IMG/VR virus record: IMGVR_UViG_3300025141_000308
Span: 1-37,216 of that record
Reading direction: 5' to 3' (one strand)
Length of the DNA stretch: 37,216 bases
From: a virus
The stretch's first letter is position 1, and each line of letters begins with the position of its first letter. Made by a program: the position numbers and the translations under genes. The notes below the pieces were generated by a model. That model worked only from the letters and a program-made list of their open reading frames with translations, did not search any database and had not been told where the DNA came from. Positions 13,841 to 20,104 of the stretch are shown in pieces.

Positions 13841-14783
13841 GTTCCCATCAATGCCACTTTGGACTGACGCCTATCTGGCCGATACGGATCACCTGACATT
13901 TGAAGAGCATGGAATATATCTGAAATTACTGATGACAATATGGCGCAACCCAGGCTGTCAAATTCCAAATGATCAGGCATGGATTGAAAGGCGGATGAGG
14001 CTCTCATCTGGACAGTTTGAAACTCTCCTGAAACCCATTCTTGAGGAGTATCTGGACAACTCCGGGAACTATATCACAAGCAAGAGACTACAGAGAGAAT
14101 ACAACTGGGTTAAGGAAAAAGCGCAGAAAAACTCCGTTTCTGCTAAGTCACGGTGGAATAAGGAAAAAGGCGTAAGCAAACGCAATGCCAGAAACATGCA
14201 AACGCATAAAGAGGACAGCGGCGGAAAAAAAAGCGTTTCTGATAACCCCCTGGAAACAAAGGAAACTGGCGCAAGCGATTGGAATGCCCCTATACCTATA
14301 CCTATAGTAAGTAAGAAAGAGATACCTACGGTATCTCCAAAGAAAAAAAAGCCGGTGAAAAATCAGGGCCAGAGGTTGCCGGAAAACTGGTGGCCTGGAG
14401 ACAAGGAAATGAGTTTTGCTGTTGAGAAGATTGGAGAGATGAAAGCCTATGACGAAATCGAAAAGTTTAAAGATCACTGGGCCAGCGTTGCAGGAGCAAA
14501 AGGCATTAAGCGAGACTGGGCAGCAACCTGGAGAAACTGGATCAGGCGGCATGGTGAGTTTAACTCCCAGGGAAGTCGAACAGGCCCTAACAGCCTCACT
14601 ACCTCAATCCGTTCAGCAATCACTGGAAACCCTAGTGAACAAAGATTACGAACTGACGGGTTATGTTCTGACCCGGGAAATCCCGGAAGAGGACCTGGAC
14701 AGAGCGCTCCATTTGCTCAGTCTGAGCTTATCGCCGCTGCCCAGGGCGGAAGTGGTGAAGCATTTGACCCAGCTGAAGATTAA
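13833..14783 (+). CDS. DUF1376 / DnaT-like replication protein
   Basis: 316 residues. The N-terminus is a clear DUF1376 domain (MPLWTDAYLADTDHLTFEEH; GIYLKLLMTIWRNPG). A charged linker follows, then a DnaT/replication-protein C-terminal motif (FKDHWASVAGAKGIKRDW; AATWRNWIRRHG) near residues 215-240. Such proteins are thought to help load the host helicase at the phage origin. The last 78 codons overlap the next gene in another frame and lack obvious fold, so the functional protein may end near residue 245. A CCTATA triplet repeat encodes PIPIPI. Confidence 0.82.
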   Translation: MAEFPSMPLWTDAYLADTDHLTFEEHGIYLKLLMTIWRNPGCQIPNDQAWIERRMRLSSGQFETLLKPILEEYLDNSGNYITSKRLQREYNWVKEKAQKNSVSAKSRWNKEKGVSKRNARNMQTHKEDSGGKKSVSDNPLETKETGASDWNAPIPIPIVSKKEIPTVSPKKKKPVKNQGQRLPENWWPGDKEMSFAVEKIGEMKAYDEIEKFKDHWASVAGAKGIKRDWAATWRNWIRRHGEFNSQGSRTGPNSLTTSIRSAITGNPSEQRLRTDGLCSDPGNPGRGPGQSAPFAQSELIAAAQGGSGEAFDPAED

Positions 14784-15057
14784 AACCCGGATTAGGAACA
14801 TGGAACAGGCAGAGCAGGATTTGATGATGGTGGTCTATGCGGATGAGCTTTGCCGATACCCTGCTGATCTGGTTGTTCAGGTTCTCAAGGATTGGGCGGA
14901 TCAGTCCACTTGGTTCCCCAGCTGGCATGAACTCCATGATAATTTGCAGTGGCAGACCGACAAGAGGCAGTTTAGGGTGGACGCTCTCCTGGCGGGGCCT
15001 AAAAAATTACCCAGCAAAGTTGCTGGCCTATTAACCGATAGCTTGAAAAGGATTTGA
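14551..15057 (+). CDS. Phage protein overlapping the replication gene, possibly replication-related
   Basis: 168 residues from ATG 14551, starting MVSLTPREVEQALTASLP; it overlaps the DUF1376 gene by 233 bp in another frame. The C-terminal pattern, YADELCRYPADLVVQVLKDW then WFPSWHELHDNLQW, is one I recall from small helical proteins in alphaproteobacterial prophages next to replication genes. The amphipathic helices and codon choice look genuine, more so than the overlapping tail of the upstream frame. Possible role: partner of the replication protein; inference from position. Confidence 0.75.
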   Translation: MVSLTPREVEQALTASLPQSVQQSLETLVNKDYELTGYVLTREIPEEDLDRALHLLSLSLSPLPRAEVVKHLTQLKIKTRIRNMEQAEQDLMMVVYADELCRYPADLVVQVLKDWADQSTWFPSWHELHDNLQWQTDKRQFRVDALLAGPKKLPSKVAGLLTDSLKRI

Positions 15058-15059
15058 TA

Positions 15060-15353
15060 ATGGCGAAAGTGCTTAAGGATTTGGTTGCGAAGACTGGAGA
15101 ATATACCAACGGTTCCGGTGAGACTAAGGCCAGATGGCTGAATGTCGGGAAGTTGCTGGAAAATGATGATGGTGGGATGTTTATGCTGCTGTCCAGGACG
15201 TTTAATCCGGCTGGCATGGTAAATCCGGAGAACAAGGATAGCATTATTCTCAGCTGCTTTGATCCCAGTGATGGCGGTCAGCGGGAACAGAAGGCTCCGC
15301 CGAAGAATGATGAAAACCCCCTGGATGATCTGGATGATGAAATCCCGTTCTGA
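15060..15353 (+). CDS. SSB-like protein with DEIPF C-terminal tip
   Basis: 97 residues from ATG 15060. The N-terminus (KVLKDLVAKTGEYTNGSGET then RWLNVGKLLENDDGG) fits a small OB-fold as in short phage single-stranded DNA-binding proteins. An acidic tail ends LDDLDDEIPF, like the DDDIPF tip by which bacterial SSB recruits replication and repair proteins. It likely coats single strands made by the exonuclease and mimics host SSB contacts. It is followed by a 30-residue membrane peptide through ATGA. Confidence 0.65.
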   Translation: MAKVLKDLVAKTGEYTNGSGETKARWLNVGKLLENDDGGMFMLLSRTFNPAGMVNPENKDSIILSCFDPSDGGQREQKAPPKNDENPLDDLDDEIPF

Positions 15354-15445
15354 TGGGCTGGTATTTTGCAGTCGTTTCAGCTGGCGGTATAGTGCTGCTG
15401 GCTGGGATCGTCACCTTTTTGATTTGGTGGTTTAGGAACGTTTAA
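15353..15445 (+). CDS. 30-residue single-pass membrane peptide
   Basis: ATG overlaps the previous TGA (ATGA). The product is almost entirely one membrane helix (VVSAGGIVLLAGIVTFLIWW) with a short WFRNV end. Its TAA stop is inside a GTTTAAAC palindrome that immediately precedes the next ATG. Function unknown. Confidence 0.55.
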   Translation: MGWYFAVVSAGGIVLLAGIVTFLIWWFRNV

Positions 15446-15447
15446 AC

Positions 15448-15942
15448 ATGGCGAAGCGGAAGAAAAAAGGGGCGGAAACGCCAGCCCCGTTGTCAGCTGA
15501 GAGAGAGCAACACGACGTTTTCGTTGAGGTTGAAACATCAAGGGCGGGGGTTGTGTTATCACGGAATGTTACAGCTGACCCCATTGCCAGATACCACCAC
15601 CGGGGTCACATCAGTTGGAAACAATACTCAGCAGCTGATAATTTCGCCGGGAAATTCCGTCAAGCCAACTTGGCGGCGGTTTACGCTAAAATGAGGTTCA
15701 ACGATGACCCAAAAGGGATGCCCCAGACCGCCCAGGAGGCCATTGAGAAAGCAAAAATCCATGTCAACAGAGCGCTGGAGTTTGTTGGCTTTCCCCTGGC
15801 AAATGTTTTGGTTCATGTTGTTGGGCATTGTGAAAATGCTGGCAGCTGGGACGGTGTAAGATATTCCAAGCGAAAGCAGCAGGAGGGGATGACAGCCCTA
15901 AGATTAGCGTTGGACGGCTTGGCAAAGTACTACAGGTTGTAA
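15448..15942 (+). CDS. DUF6456-like protein, possible late regulator
   Basis: 164 residues. After a basic N-terminus (MAKRKKKGAETPAP) comes the pattern RNVTADPIARYHHRGHISWK then QYSAADNFAGKFRQA, which I associate with DUF6456-type proteins found before terminase genes in alphaproteobacterial phages. The middle contains HVNRALEFVGFPLANVLVHV and the end ALRLALDGLAKYYRL. It could be a transcription regulator for the late genes that follow; not demonstrated. No ribosome site is obvious: GTTTAAAC abuts the ATG. Confidence 0.6.
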   Translation: MAKRKKKGAETPAPLSAEREQHDVFVEVETSRAGVVLSRNVTADPIARYHHRGHISWKQYSAADNFAGKFRQANLAAVYAKMRFNDDPKGMPQTAQEAIEKAKIHVNRALEFVGFPLANVLVHVVGHCENAGSWDGVRYSKRKQQEGMTALRLALDGLAKYYRL

Positions 15943-15949
15943 TTTATTG

Positions 15950-15979
15950 TTGACATTGAGGTAATGCCGGTGGTAAGGA
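15950..15979 (+). promoter_or_regulatory. Promoter-like element before late genes
   Basis: TTGACA (15950-15955), 18-bp spacer, TAAGGA (15974-15979), preceded by AT-rich sequence. It has the same perfect -35 and 18-bp spacing as the two leftward candidates. It lies just after the DUF6456-like gene and 88 bp before an intrinsic terminator. Confidence 0.35.
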
Positions 15980-16011
15980 AGTGGTTAGGTTAGACTTTCT
16001 GACCTTGGCGA

Positions 16012-16045
16012 CAGGTTGCCTCCCGTCAGATACCCTGATAACCTG
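16012..16045 (+). other. Hairpin in the late leader, upstream of the terminator
   Basis: CAGGTT (16012-16017) can pair with AACCTG (16040-16045). The loop holds a first copy of CCCTGA (16033-16038), the same hexamer that forms the 5' arm of the terminator at 16067. CCCTGA copy 1 could therefore compete for the TCAGGG arm, as in an attenuator. Confidence 0.35.
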
Positions 16046-16066
16046 GTTCGCTAACTCCTTTAACTA

Positions 16067-16100
16067 CCCTGATGATCCTTCGGTTGTCAGGGATTTTTTT
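16067..16100 (+). terminator. Rho-independent terminator before the small terminase gene
   Basis: CCCTGA (16067-16072) pairs with TCAGGG (16087-16092), with extra weak pairs inside and a TTCG in the loop, followed by a seven-T run (16094-16100). It would end the rightward early transcript just before the late genes, so late expression would need read-through, antitermination or a promoter downstream. Confidence 0.7.
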
Positions 16101-16109
16101 GAGGTTTCA

Positions 16110-16574
16110 ATGCCCGGTAAAACAATCAGAACTGACAAAATGGTCCAAGACATCCTTGATCGGGTCAGTGCTGGTGAAACGCTTACCAGTATCTGCAAAA
16201 TTGATGGTTTGCCATGCTTGTCATCGTTGATGGTCTGGCTGAGAGACGACCATGAGTTGGATGACCGGATGCACAGAGCAAGGATTAGGGGGACATTAAT
16301 TCAGGCTGACGAGGCCGTAGACGCTCAGAGAGGCGTGATCAACGGCACAACAGGTCTGGACCCCAAAGCATTGCAAGCTGTTGTTACAGCGGCCAACAAC
16401 ATGGGGCATCAGGCTAATGCAAAGCTGAGTAAAATTGACAATCGGTACAAAGATAAGCAACAGGTGGAACATACTGGACCAATGGTGATCGGCTGGGAGG
16501 CGGAGAGCCAGGAAGAGAGAGTGATCCCTGATGTCATGCTTGATGCCGTGACTGATGACAGAGTGAGGAATTGA
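16110..16574 (+). CDS. terS: Terminase small subunit
   Basis: 154 residues from ATG 16110 with GAGG six bases upstream; the open frame extends back to a GTG at 15981 but would run through the terminator. The N-terminal HTH-like pattern (ILDRVSAGETLTSICKIDG, then LPCLSSLMVWLRDDHELDDR) is that of Sf6-like small terminase subunits, which recognise the packaging site. The C-terminus is acidic. The large subunit is about 1 kb downstream, with a non-coding stretch and two small genes between. Confidence 0.75.
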   Translation: MPGKTIRTDKMVQDILDRVSAGETLTSICKIDGLPCLSSLMVWLRDDHELDDRMHRARIRGTLIQADEAVDAQRGVINGTTGLDPKALQAVVTAANNMGHQANAKLSKIDNRYKDKQQVEHTGPMVIGWEAESQEERVIPDVMLDAVTDDRVRN

Positions 16575-16989
16575 GCGTTGTCGGTAGCTTATGTCTGGAG
16601 CTTGTCGCGCACTGTCGAACCCCAAACAGTTGGGGCGTCGAACAGTTGGGATGCCAAACAATATTAAATAAATGAGAGGCTAGTTGGCTGGTCAGCTGCC
16701 CTGGGAGTGAAGGCCACCCTGGCTTTGAAAGCTGGGTGTCAATGTGGAAGAGGGACGTTTGGAAAGTTGACGCCTCCTCACCGGCTATTGCAAAGGGGGA
16801 GGGGTACCCCAAAATTTCCCTAGCCGTTGCCCTATCGTAGGGTCCACCGCCTAAATGTGGGGAGTGTTTTTTTGAGTTTTTTTGTATTTGATTTTTTTGA
16901 AAAGCGTAAAAAAGTTACTCAAATTTACAATGAAAGCGGGGCTGTCCATACCCAAGGATGCTTTCTATTTGACAGTTAGGAGAGATTTT
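16575..16989. other. 415-bp non-coding stretch, candidate packaging site
   Basis: No convincing gene on either strand. Contents: GTCGAAC twice (16614-16620, 16637-16643); AACAGTTGGG twice (16625-16634, 16641-16650), 16 bp apart; a hairpin CCCCAA-ACAG-TTGGGG (16620-16635); the palindrome GGGGTACCCC (16801-16810); a hairpin CCCTA-TCG-TAGGG (16830-16842); and three T7 tracts at 16867, 16877 and 16892, likely to bend the DNA. Its place beside the small terminase gene suggests a pac/cos region; inference only. Confidence 0.5.
16614..16650 (+). repeat. Tandem GTCGAAC/AACAGTTGGG repeats with hairpin
   Basis: Two overlapping repeat units, the first containing the stem CCCCAA/TTGGGG. They start 40 bp after the small terminase stop. 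Repeated short motifs of this sort are typical binding sites for small terminase oligomers, but other roles are possible. Confidence 0.6.
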
Positions 16990-17166
16990 ATGGCAAAGAA
17001 AGCTACGGTGAAGAAGAGGGCCGCTGCTGCTAAGAAACCGGCAGCGCGGAAGACGAAAAAGGTGGAGGTTGTTGATGAGGCCCCGGTAGTTGAGGAAATC
17101 TCTCAGGGGCGTTTAAACCAACGCACAATAGGCGGTGGCCGTCGTTTAGGTGGTAAGCTGGTCTAA
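16990..17166 (+). CDS. Small lysine/alanine-rich basic protein
   Basis: 58 residues from ATG 16990 with GGAGAG six bases upstream. The first half is histone H1-like (KKRAAAAKKPAARKTKK), then an acidic patch (VVDEAPVVEE) and a glycine/arginine end (TIGGGRRLGGKLV). A DNA-binding or packaged role is plausible. GTTTAAAC occurs within it, encoding RLN. The stop overlaps the next start (TAATG). Confidence 0.65.
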   Translation: MAKKATVKKRAAAAKKPAARKTKKVEVVDEAPVVEEISQGRLNQRTIGGGRRLGGKLV

Positions 17167-17585
17167 TGCGTTGGTACCGCCCTGGGGTTATTACGGAGGC
17201 GGAGGCGGCGGATTTAGCGGCCACAGTCCAGTATTTGCAGTTTGATGACCCCCGGCTTGTAGACATACTTGATCAGGTTCAGGAGCTTGCTCCGGTCAGT
17301 CTGGAGGCCCCTTCCTATGTGCGGGTTGAGGAACAGCCGAAGGGTTGCCCCTGGCATCATGATACTGGGACCGGCAATCATATGGGCTGGTGTAAGTACA
17401 CTGCCGGGATTTTGCTGACGGACCCGAAGGGGTTTGAGGGCGGGGCTTTTCATTTTCGGGATGATGGGCCGATTTGGCATTATTGTGATTTGAGTATGTG
17501 GGACAATGACCCCAAGAATGAGCATACGGTTACGAGTAATAGCGGCGGGAGGATTACGCTGCTGATGTTTTTTAAGGGGGGTTAA
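17166..17585 (+). CDS. 2-oxoglutarate/Fe(II) oxygenase-like protein
   Basis: 139 residues. H64-x-D66 (CPWHHDTGTG), a distal His120 (NEHTVTSNSG) and Arg129 (GGRITLLMF) give the metal- and cosubstrate-binding set of prolyl-4-hydroxylase-like enzymes. GILLTDPKGFEGGAFHF is the typical strand before the distal His. Phages often carry such enzymes; substrates include proteins or DNA bases and cannot be told here. It lies between the small and large terminase genes, so expression with packaging genes is likely. Confidence 0.8.
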   Translation: MRWYRPGVITEAEAADLAATVQYLQFDDPRLVDILDQVQELAPVSLEAPSYVRVEEQPKGCPWHHDTGTGNHMGWCKYTAGILLTDPKGFEGGAFHFRDDGPIWHYCDLSMWDNDPKNEHTVTSNSGGRITLLMFFKGG

Positions 17586-17593
17586 GTGTTACA

Positions 17594-18925
17594 ATGGACC
17601 CACAAAAGGTTACAATCCCGTATCATCCCCGGCCCCTCCAGGCTAAGTTTCATAAGGAGGCGCGGCGATTTACGGTTGCCAGTTGTCACCGGAGATTTGG
17701 CAAAACGGTCATGGCGGTCAATTGGCTGCTGAGAGAAATCATTACTTGTCCCCGGGATAGGGCGCAGGGGGCTTATATTTCTCCAACTTACGGGGCAAGT
17801 AAACGCATCGCCTGGACGATGCTTCGGGATTATGCCGGGGTGATCCCCGGGGTTACGTTTAATGAGGCTGAATTGCGTTGTGATCTGCCTGATGGGCGGA
17901 GAATTTGGCTTCTGGGCGCAGAAAATCCTGATAGTCTGAGGGGCCTTCGACTTGACGCAGCTTGTTTAGACGAATTTGCTGATATGAATGCGCGGCTGTT
18001 TCCGGAGATCATTCGCCCAGCGTTATCGGATTTCGGGGATGGTAAATGCCTCTGGATTGGGACCCCCCGGGGAGAGAACCAGTTCAAGGAGATTTACGAT
18101 ACCGCCCTGGCGGAGATGGAAAAAGGGAACCCTGATTGGTATTGCATGAGGTTTCCGGCTTCGGAGACTGATGTTCTGGCTCAAACGGAGCTTGATGCGG
18201 CCAGGGCCACTATGGACCCCAGCCAGTATGACCAGGAATTTGAAGTTTCATGGAGTGCCGCTTTAATCGGCGCATATTATGCCGCTCTTTTGGATAAGGC
18301 TGACCTTGAGGGCAGGATTGGGTCCGTCCCCTGGGAGCCAAATCTGGAGGTAAGCACCGCCTGGGACCTGGGAATTGCTGACAGCACCGCTATTTGGTTC
18401 TATCAGCAACTGAGAGGGGACCCGTCTATTCGAGTAATAGATTATTATGAAGCCTCTGGCGAGGGGCTGCATCATTATATTTCGGAATTAAAAAACCGTG
18501 ATTACGTTTATGGGGTTCACAATTTCCCCCATGATGTCATGGTCCGGGAATTGGGTTCGGGCATGTCTCGCTATGAGATATTGCGCGGCCTGGGGATACG
18601 GCCAACCGTTGTACATAAATTACCCGTTCAGGACGGGATTGAAGCAGTCAGAGCCGTTATTCCCCGGTGCCATTTTGATCGGGGCCACTGCGCCGGGGGC
18701 CTGAAGAAAATCAGAGCTTATCACCGCCAGTTCAATGACCGGACTGGAGACTGGAAAGACAGACCAAACCATGACCATAACTCCCATGCGGCGGATAGTT
18801 TCCGTTATATGGCGATTGGTATTCGGGAGGGAATGCCTATGGATAGCTATTCTGTAATGGCTAAAACCGGGAAAATGCCTGGAGGGCGTCCCGTCATCCA
18901 GTCTGATTACAATGAGCTTGGTTAA
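17594..18925 (+). CDS. terL: Terminase large subunit
   Basis: 443 residues. The ATPase domain has a Walker A CHRRFGKT (31-38) and a Walker B with AACLDE (Asp126, Glu127). The C-terminal nuclease domain has STAWDLGIADST (Asp258) and HNSHAADSFRY (Asp401), the acidic residues of RNase-H-like terminase nucleases. It drives DNA translocation into the prohead and cuts the concatemer, together with the small subunit. A G-rich ribosome site lies upstream. Length is normal for short terminases of this type. The next gene overlaps its 3' end by 14 bp. Confidence 0.95.
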   Translation: MDPQKVTIPYHPRPLQAKFHKEARRFTVASCHRRFGKTVMAVNWLLREIITCPRDRAQGAYISPTYGASKRIAWTMLRDYAGVIPGVTFNEAELRCDLPDGRRIWLLGAENPDSLRGLRLDAACLDEFADMNARLFPEIIRPALSDFGDGKCLWIGTPRGENQFKEIYDTALAEMEKGNPDWYCMRFPASETDVLAQTELDAARATMDPSQYDQEFEVSWSAALIGAYYAALLDKADLEGRIGSVPWEPNLEVSTAWDLGIADSTAIWFYQQLRGDPSIRVIDYYEASGEGLHHYISELKNRDYVYGVHNFPHDVMVRELGSGMSRYEILRGLGIRPTVVHKLPVQDGIEAVRAVIPRCHFDRGHCAGGLKKIRAYHRQFNDRTGDWKDRPNHDHNSHAADSFRYMAIGIREGMPMDSYSVMAKTGKMPGGRPVIQSDYNELG

Positions 18926-19481
18926 TCTGGCTCCCGCTTGTTATTCTGATGTTGTTTTCATTGCGCGGAACCTTCGCAAAATGGACGCTGAAGAAATTCT
19001 TCCTTTGATATGGGGAGGGAAACCGGAGAATTTAGCCGCCATTACTGTTGCAGCTGGCGGATGGGCGACTGTTGCACTTTCTGGGGTAGAGCCTGTTGCC
19101 GCCTTCGGAGTTATAGAGGCGAAACCGAAATTCTGGAATGTCTGGATGTATGCAACAGACAGCTGGCCGAAGGTGGCCCTGTCGGTGACCCGGAACATTA
19201 AGAGAGAAATCATCCCTACCCTGGTCAGCAAGGGGGCTGTCCGCGCAGATTGTTGGTCAATGGCGGGTCATACTACCGCGCACCGTTGGCTTGAATGCCT
19301 GGGCGCTATCCGGGAAGCCACGTTAGAAGACTACGGCGCAAGCCGGAAAGTATTTCATTGTTATTCCTGGACGATTTCCAGACTGGAGAGAGAAGGTTAT
19401 GTGCATATTCCCAAAGCCCCCCAAGATGCCCCCGGTGCCGGTAGCGCCTCCCCCCCCGGACCCGCCCCCAGCCCGGGATGA
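18912..19481 (+). CDS. GNAT-like / T7 gp13-region protein
   Basis: 189 residues. Segments such as CYSDVVFIARNLRKMDAEEI, ALSGVEPVAAFGVIE, FWNVWMYATDSWPKVALSV and AHRWLECLGA fit the small acetyltransferase-like proteins found between terminase and portal in many podoviruses, related to the DUF2833/T7 gp13 position. The last 27 residues overlap the next gene in another frame and are Pro/Gly-rich, so they may be unstructured. Probably a minor virion or assembly protein. Confidence 0.7.
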   Translation: MSLVNLAPACYSDVVFIARNLRKMDAEEILPLIWGGKPENLAAITVAAGGWATVALSGVEPVAAFGVIEAKPKFWNVWMYATDSWPKVALSVTRNIKREIIPTLVSKGAVRADCWSMAGHTTAHRWLECLGAIREATLEDYGASRKVFHCYSWTISRLEREGYVHIPKAPQDAPGAGSASPPGPAPSPG

Positions 19482-19620
19482 CCCGGAAATTAATGCGGTT
19501 GCGGATGATGTTCGCAGACGCCGGTTAGCTGCTAAAGGGCGGCAATCGACCATTCTCACTGGTGGCCTGGGTGATCAGGCTGAAGCCAGCGTTGGCAAAA
19601 CCACCTTGCTTGGTGGCTAA
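19399..19620 (+). CDS. MC-start small protein, paralogue 1
   Basis: 73 residues, beginning MCIFPKPPKMPPVPV, with a long proline run, then RRRLAAKGRQSTILTGGLG and ending KTTLLGG. The N-terminal Met-Cys, the (S)T/N-ILTG motif and terminal TLLGG are shared with the next gene and in part the third. Similar short proteins sit next to the portal gene in many T7-like podoviruses that I recall; function unknown, possibly virion components. Confidence 0.75.
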   Translation: MCIFPKPPKMPPVPVAPPPPDPPPARDDPEINAVADDVRRRRLAAKGRQSTILTGGLGDQAEASVGKTTLLGG

Positions 19621-19634
19621 GAAAGGATTTTATT

Positions 19635-19862
19635 ATGTGTGTTCCACCGCTGACAGATTCCCGTAAACCACCGCCGACGCCTCCTCCTCCTCCCCTCGCC
19701 CCCGTTGATGACGCTCAAGTTGTTACTGACGGAACCATTGTTGCTGGAGGCAAAAGGCGTCGTCTCGCCCAGGCCGCTGGGCGGAGAAGCAATATCCTGA
19801 CCGGACCCCGGGGCGTGACCCAAGAGGCCAATCTGGGTACGCGCACCTTGCTGGGCGGATAA
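19635..19862 (+). CDS. MC-start small protein, paralogue 2
   Basis: 75 residues, MCVPPLTDSRKPPPTPPPP, then KRRRLAQAAGRRSNILTG, a GVTQEANLG stretch and the end RTLLGG. AAGGA lies upstream. Aligned with paralogue 1 it shares the RRRLA, S-x-ILTG and TLLGG blocks in the same order, so the pair arose by tandem duplication. Confidence 0.75.
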   Translation: MCVPPLTDSRKPPPTPPPPPLAPVDDAQVVTDGTIVAGGKRRRLAQAAGRRSNILTGPRGVTQEANLGTRTLLGG

Positions 19863-19900
19863 TGGAGGCACTGCCGTAACCATTGGGCGGAGATCAAGTA

Positions 19901-20104
19901 ATGTGCGTTCCAGAACAGAAAAGCCCCCTGGCTGGCGGCAAAAAACAAGCCCCTGGCTCTGCCGGGGCGCGGCTGGATAAGGCTCAGAGATTGGCCGCTT
20001 CCACTCAGGGCGGCGGCACTAGGTTTGCGTCCACCATTTTGAATGGCGTTCCTAAAAATACTGATGTTGACGCAATCCGCAAAAACACTTTGATGGGTGT
20101 ATAA
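19901..20104 (+). CDS. MC-start small protein, paralogue 3 (diverged)
   Basis: 67 residues, MCVPEQKSPLAGGKKQAP, without the proline run. It keeps ARLDKAQRLAAST, FASTILNGVPK and an end KNTLMGV, which correspond to the RRRLA, TILTG and TLLGG blocks of its neighbours. GGAG lies eight bases upstream of ATG 19901. Its stop overlaps the portal start (TAATG). Confidence 0.72.
   Translation: MCVPEQKSPLAGGKKQAPGSAGARLDKAQRLAASTQGGGTRFASTILNGVPKNTDVDAIRKNTLMGV

Noticed and set aside
14287-14308. CCTATA triple repeat as a CRISPR or regulatory repeat
   Set aside because: It is a short in-frame repeat encoding PIPIPI in the linker of the replication protein; no spacers or array.
15981-16109. N-terminal extension of the small terminase from GTG 15981
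   Set aside because: The extension runs through a strong intrinsic terminator and the leader hairpin; ATG 16110 has a good GAGG site.
16694-16820. Possible 38-codon frame from a GTG in the non-coding stretch
   Set aside because: No convincing ribosome site, cysteine/arginine-rich composition without a motif, and the region is better explained by repeats and hairpins.
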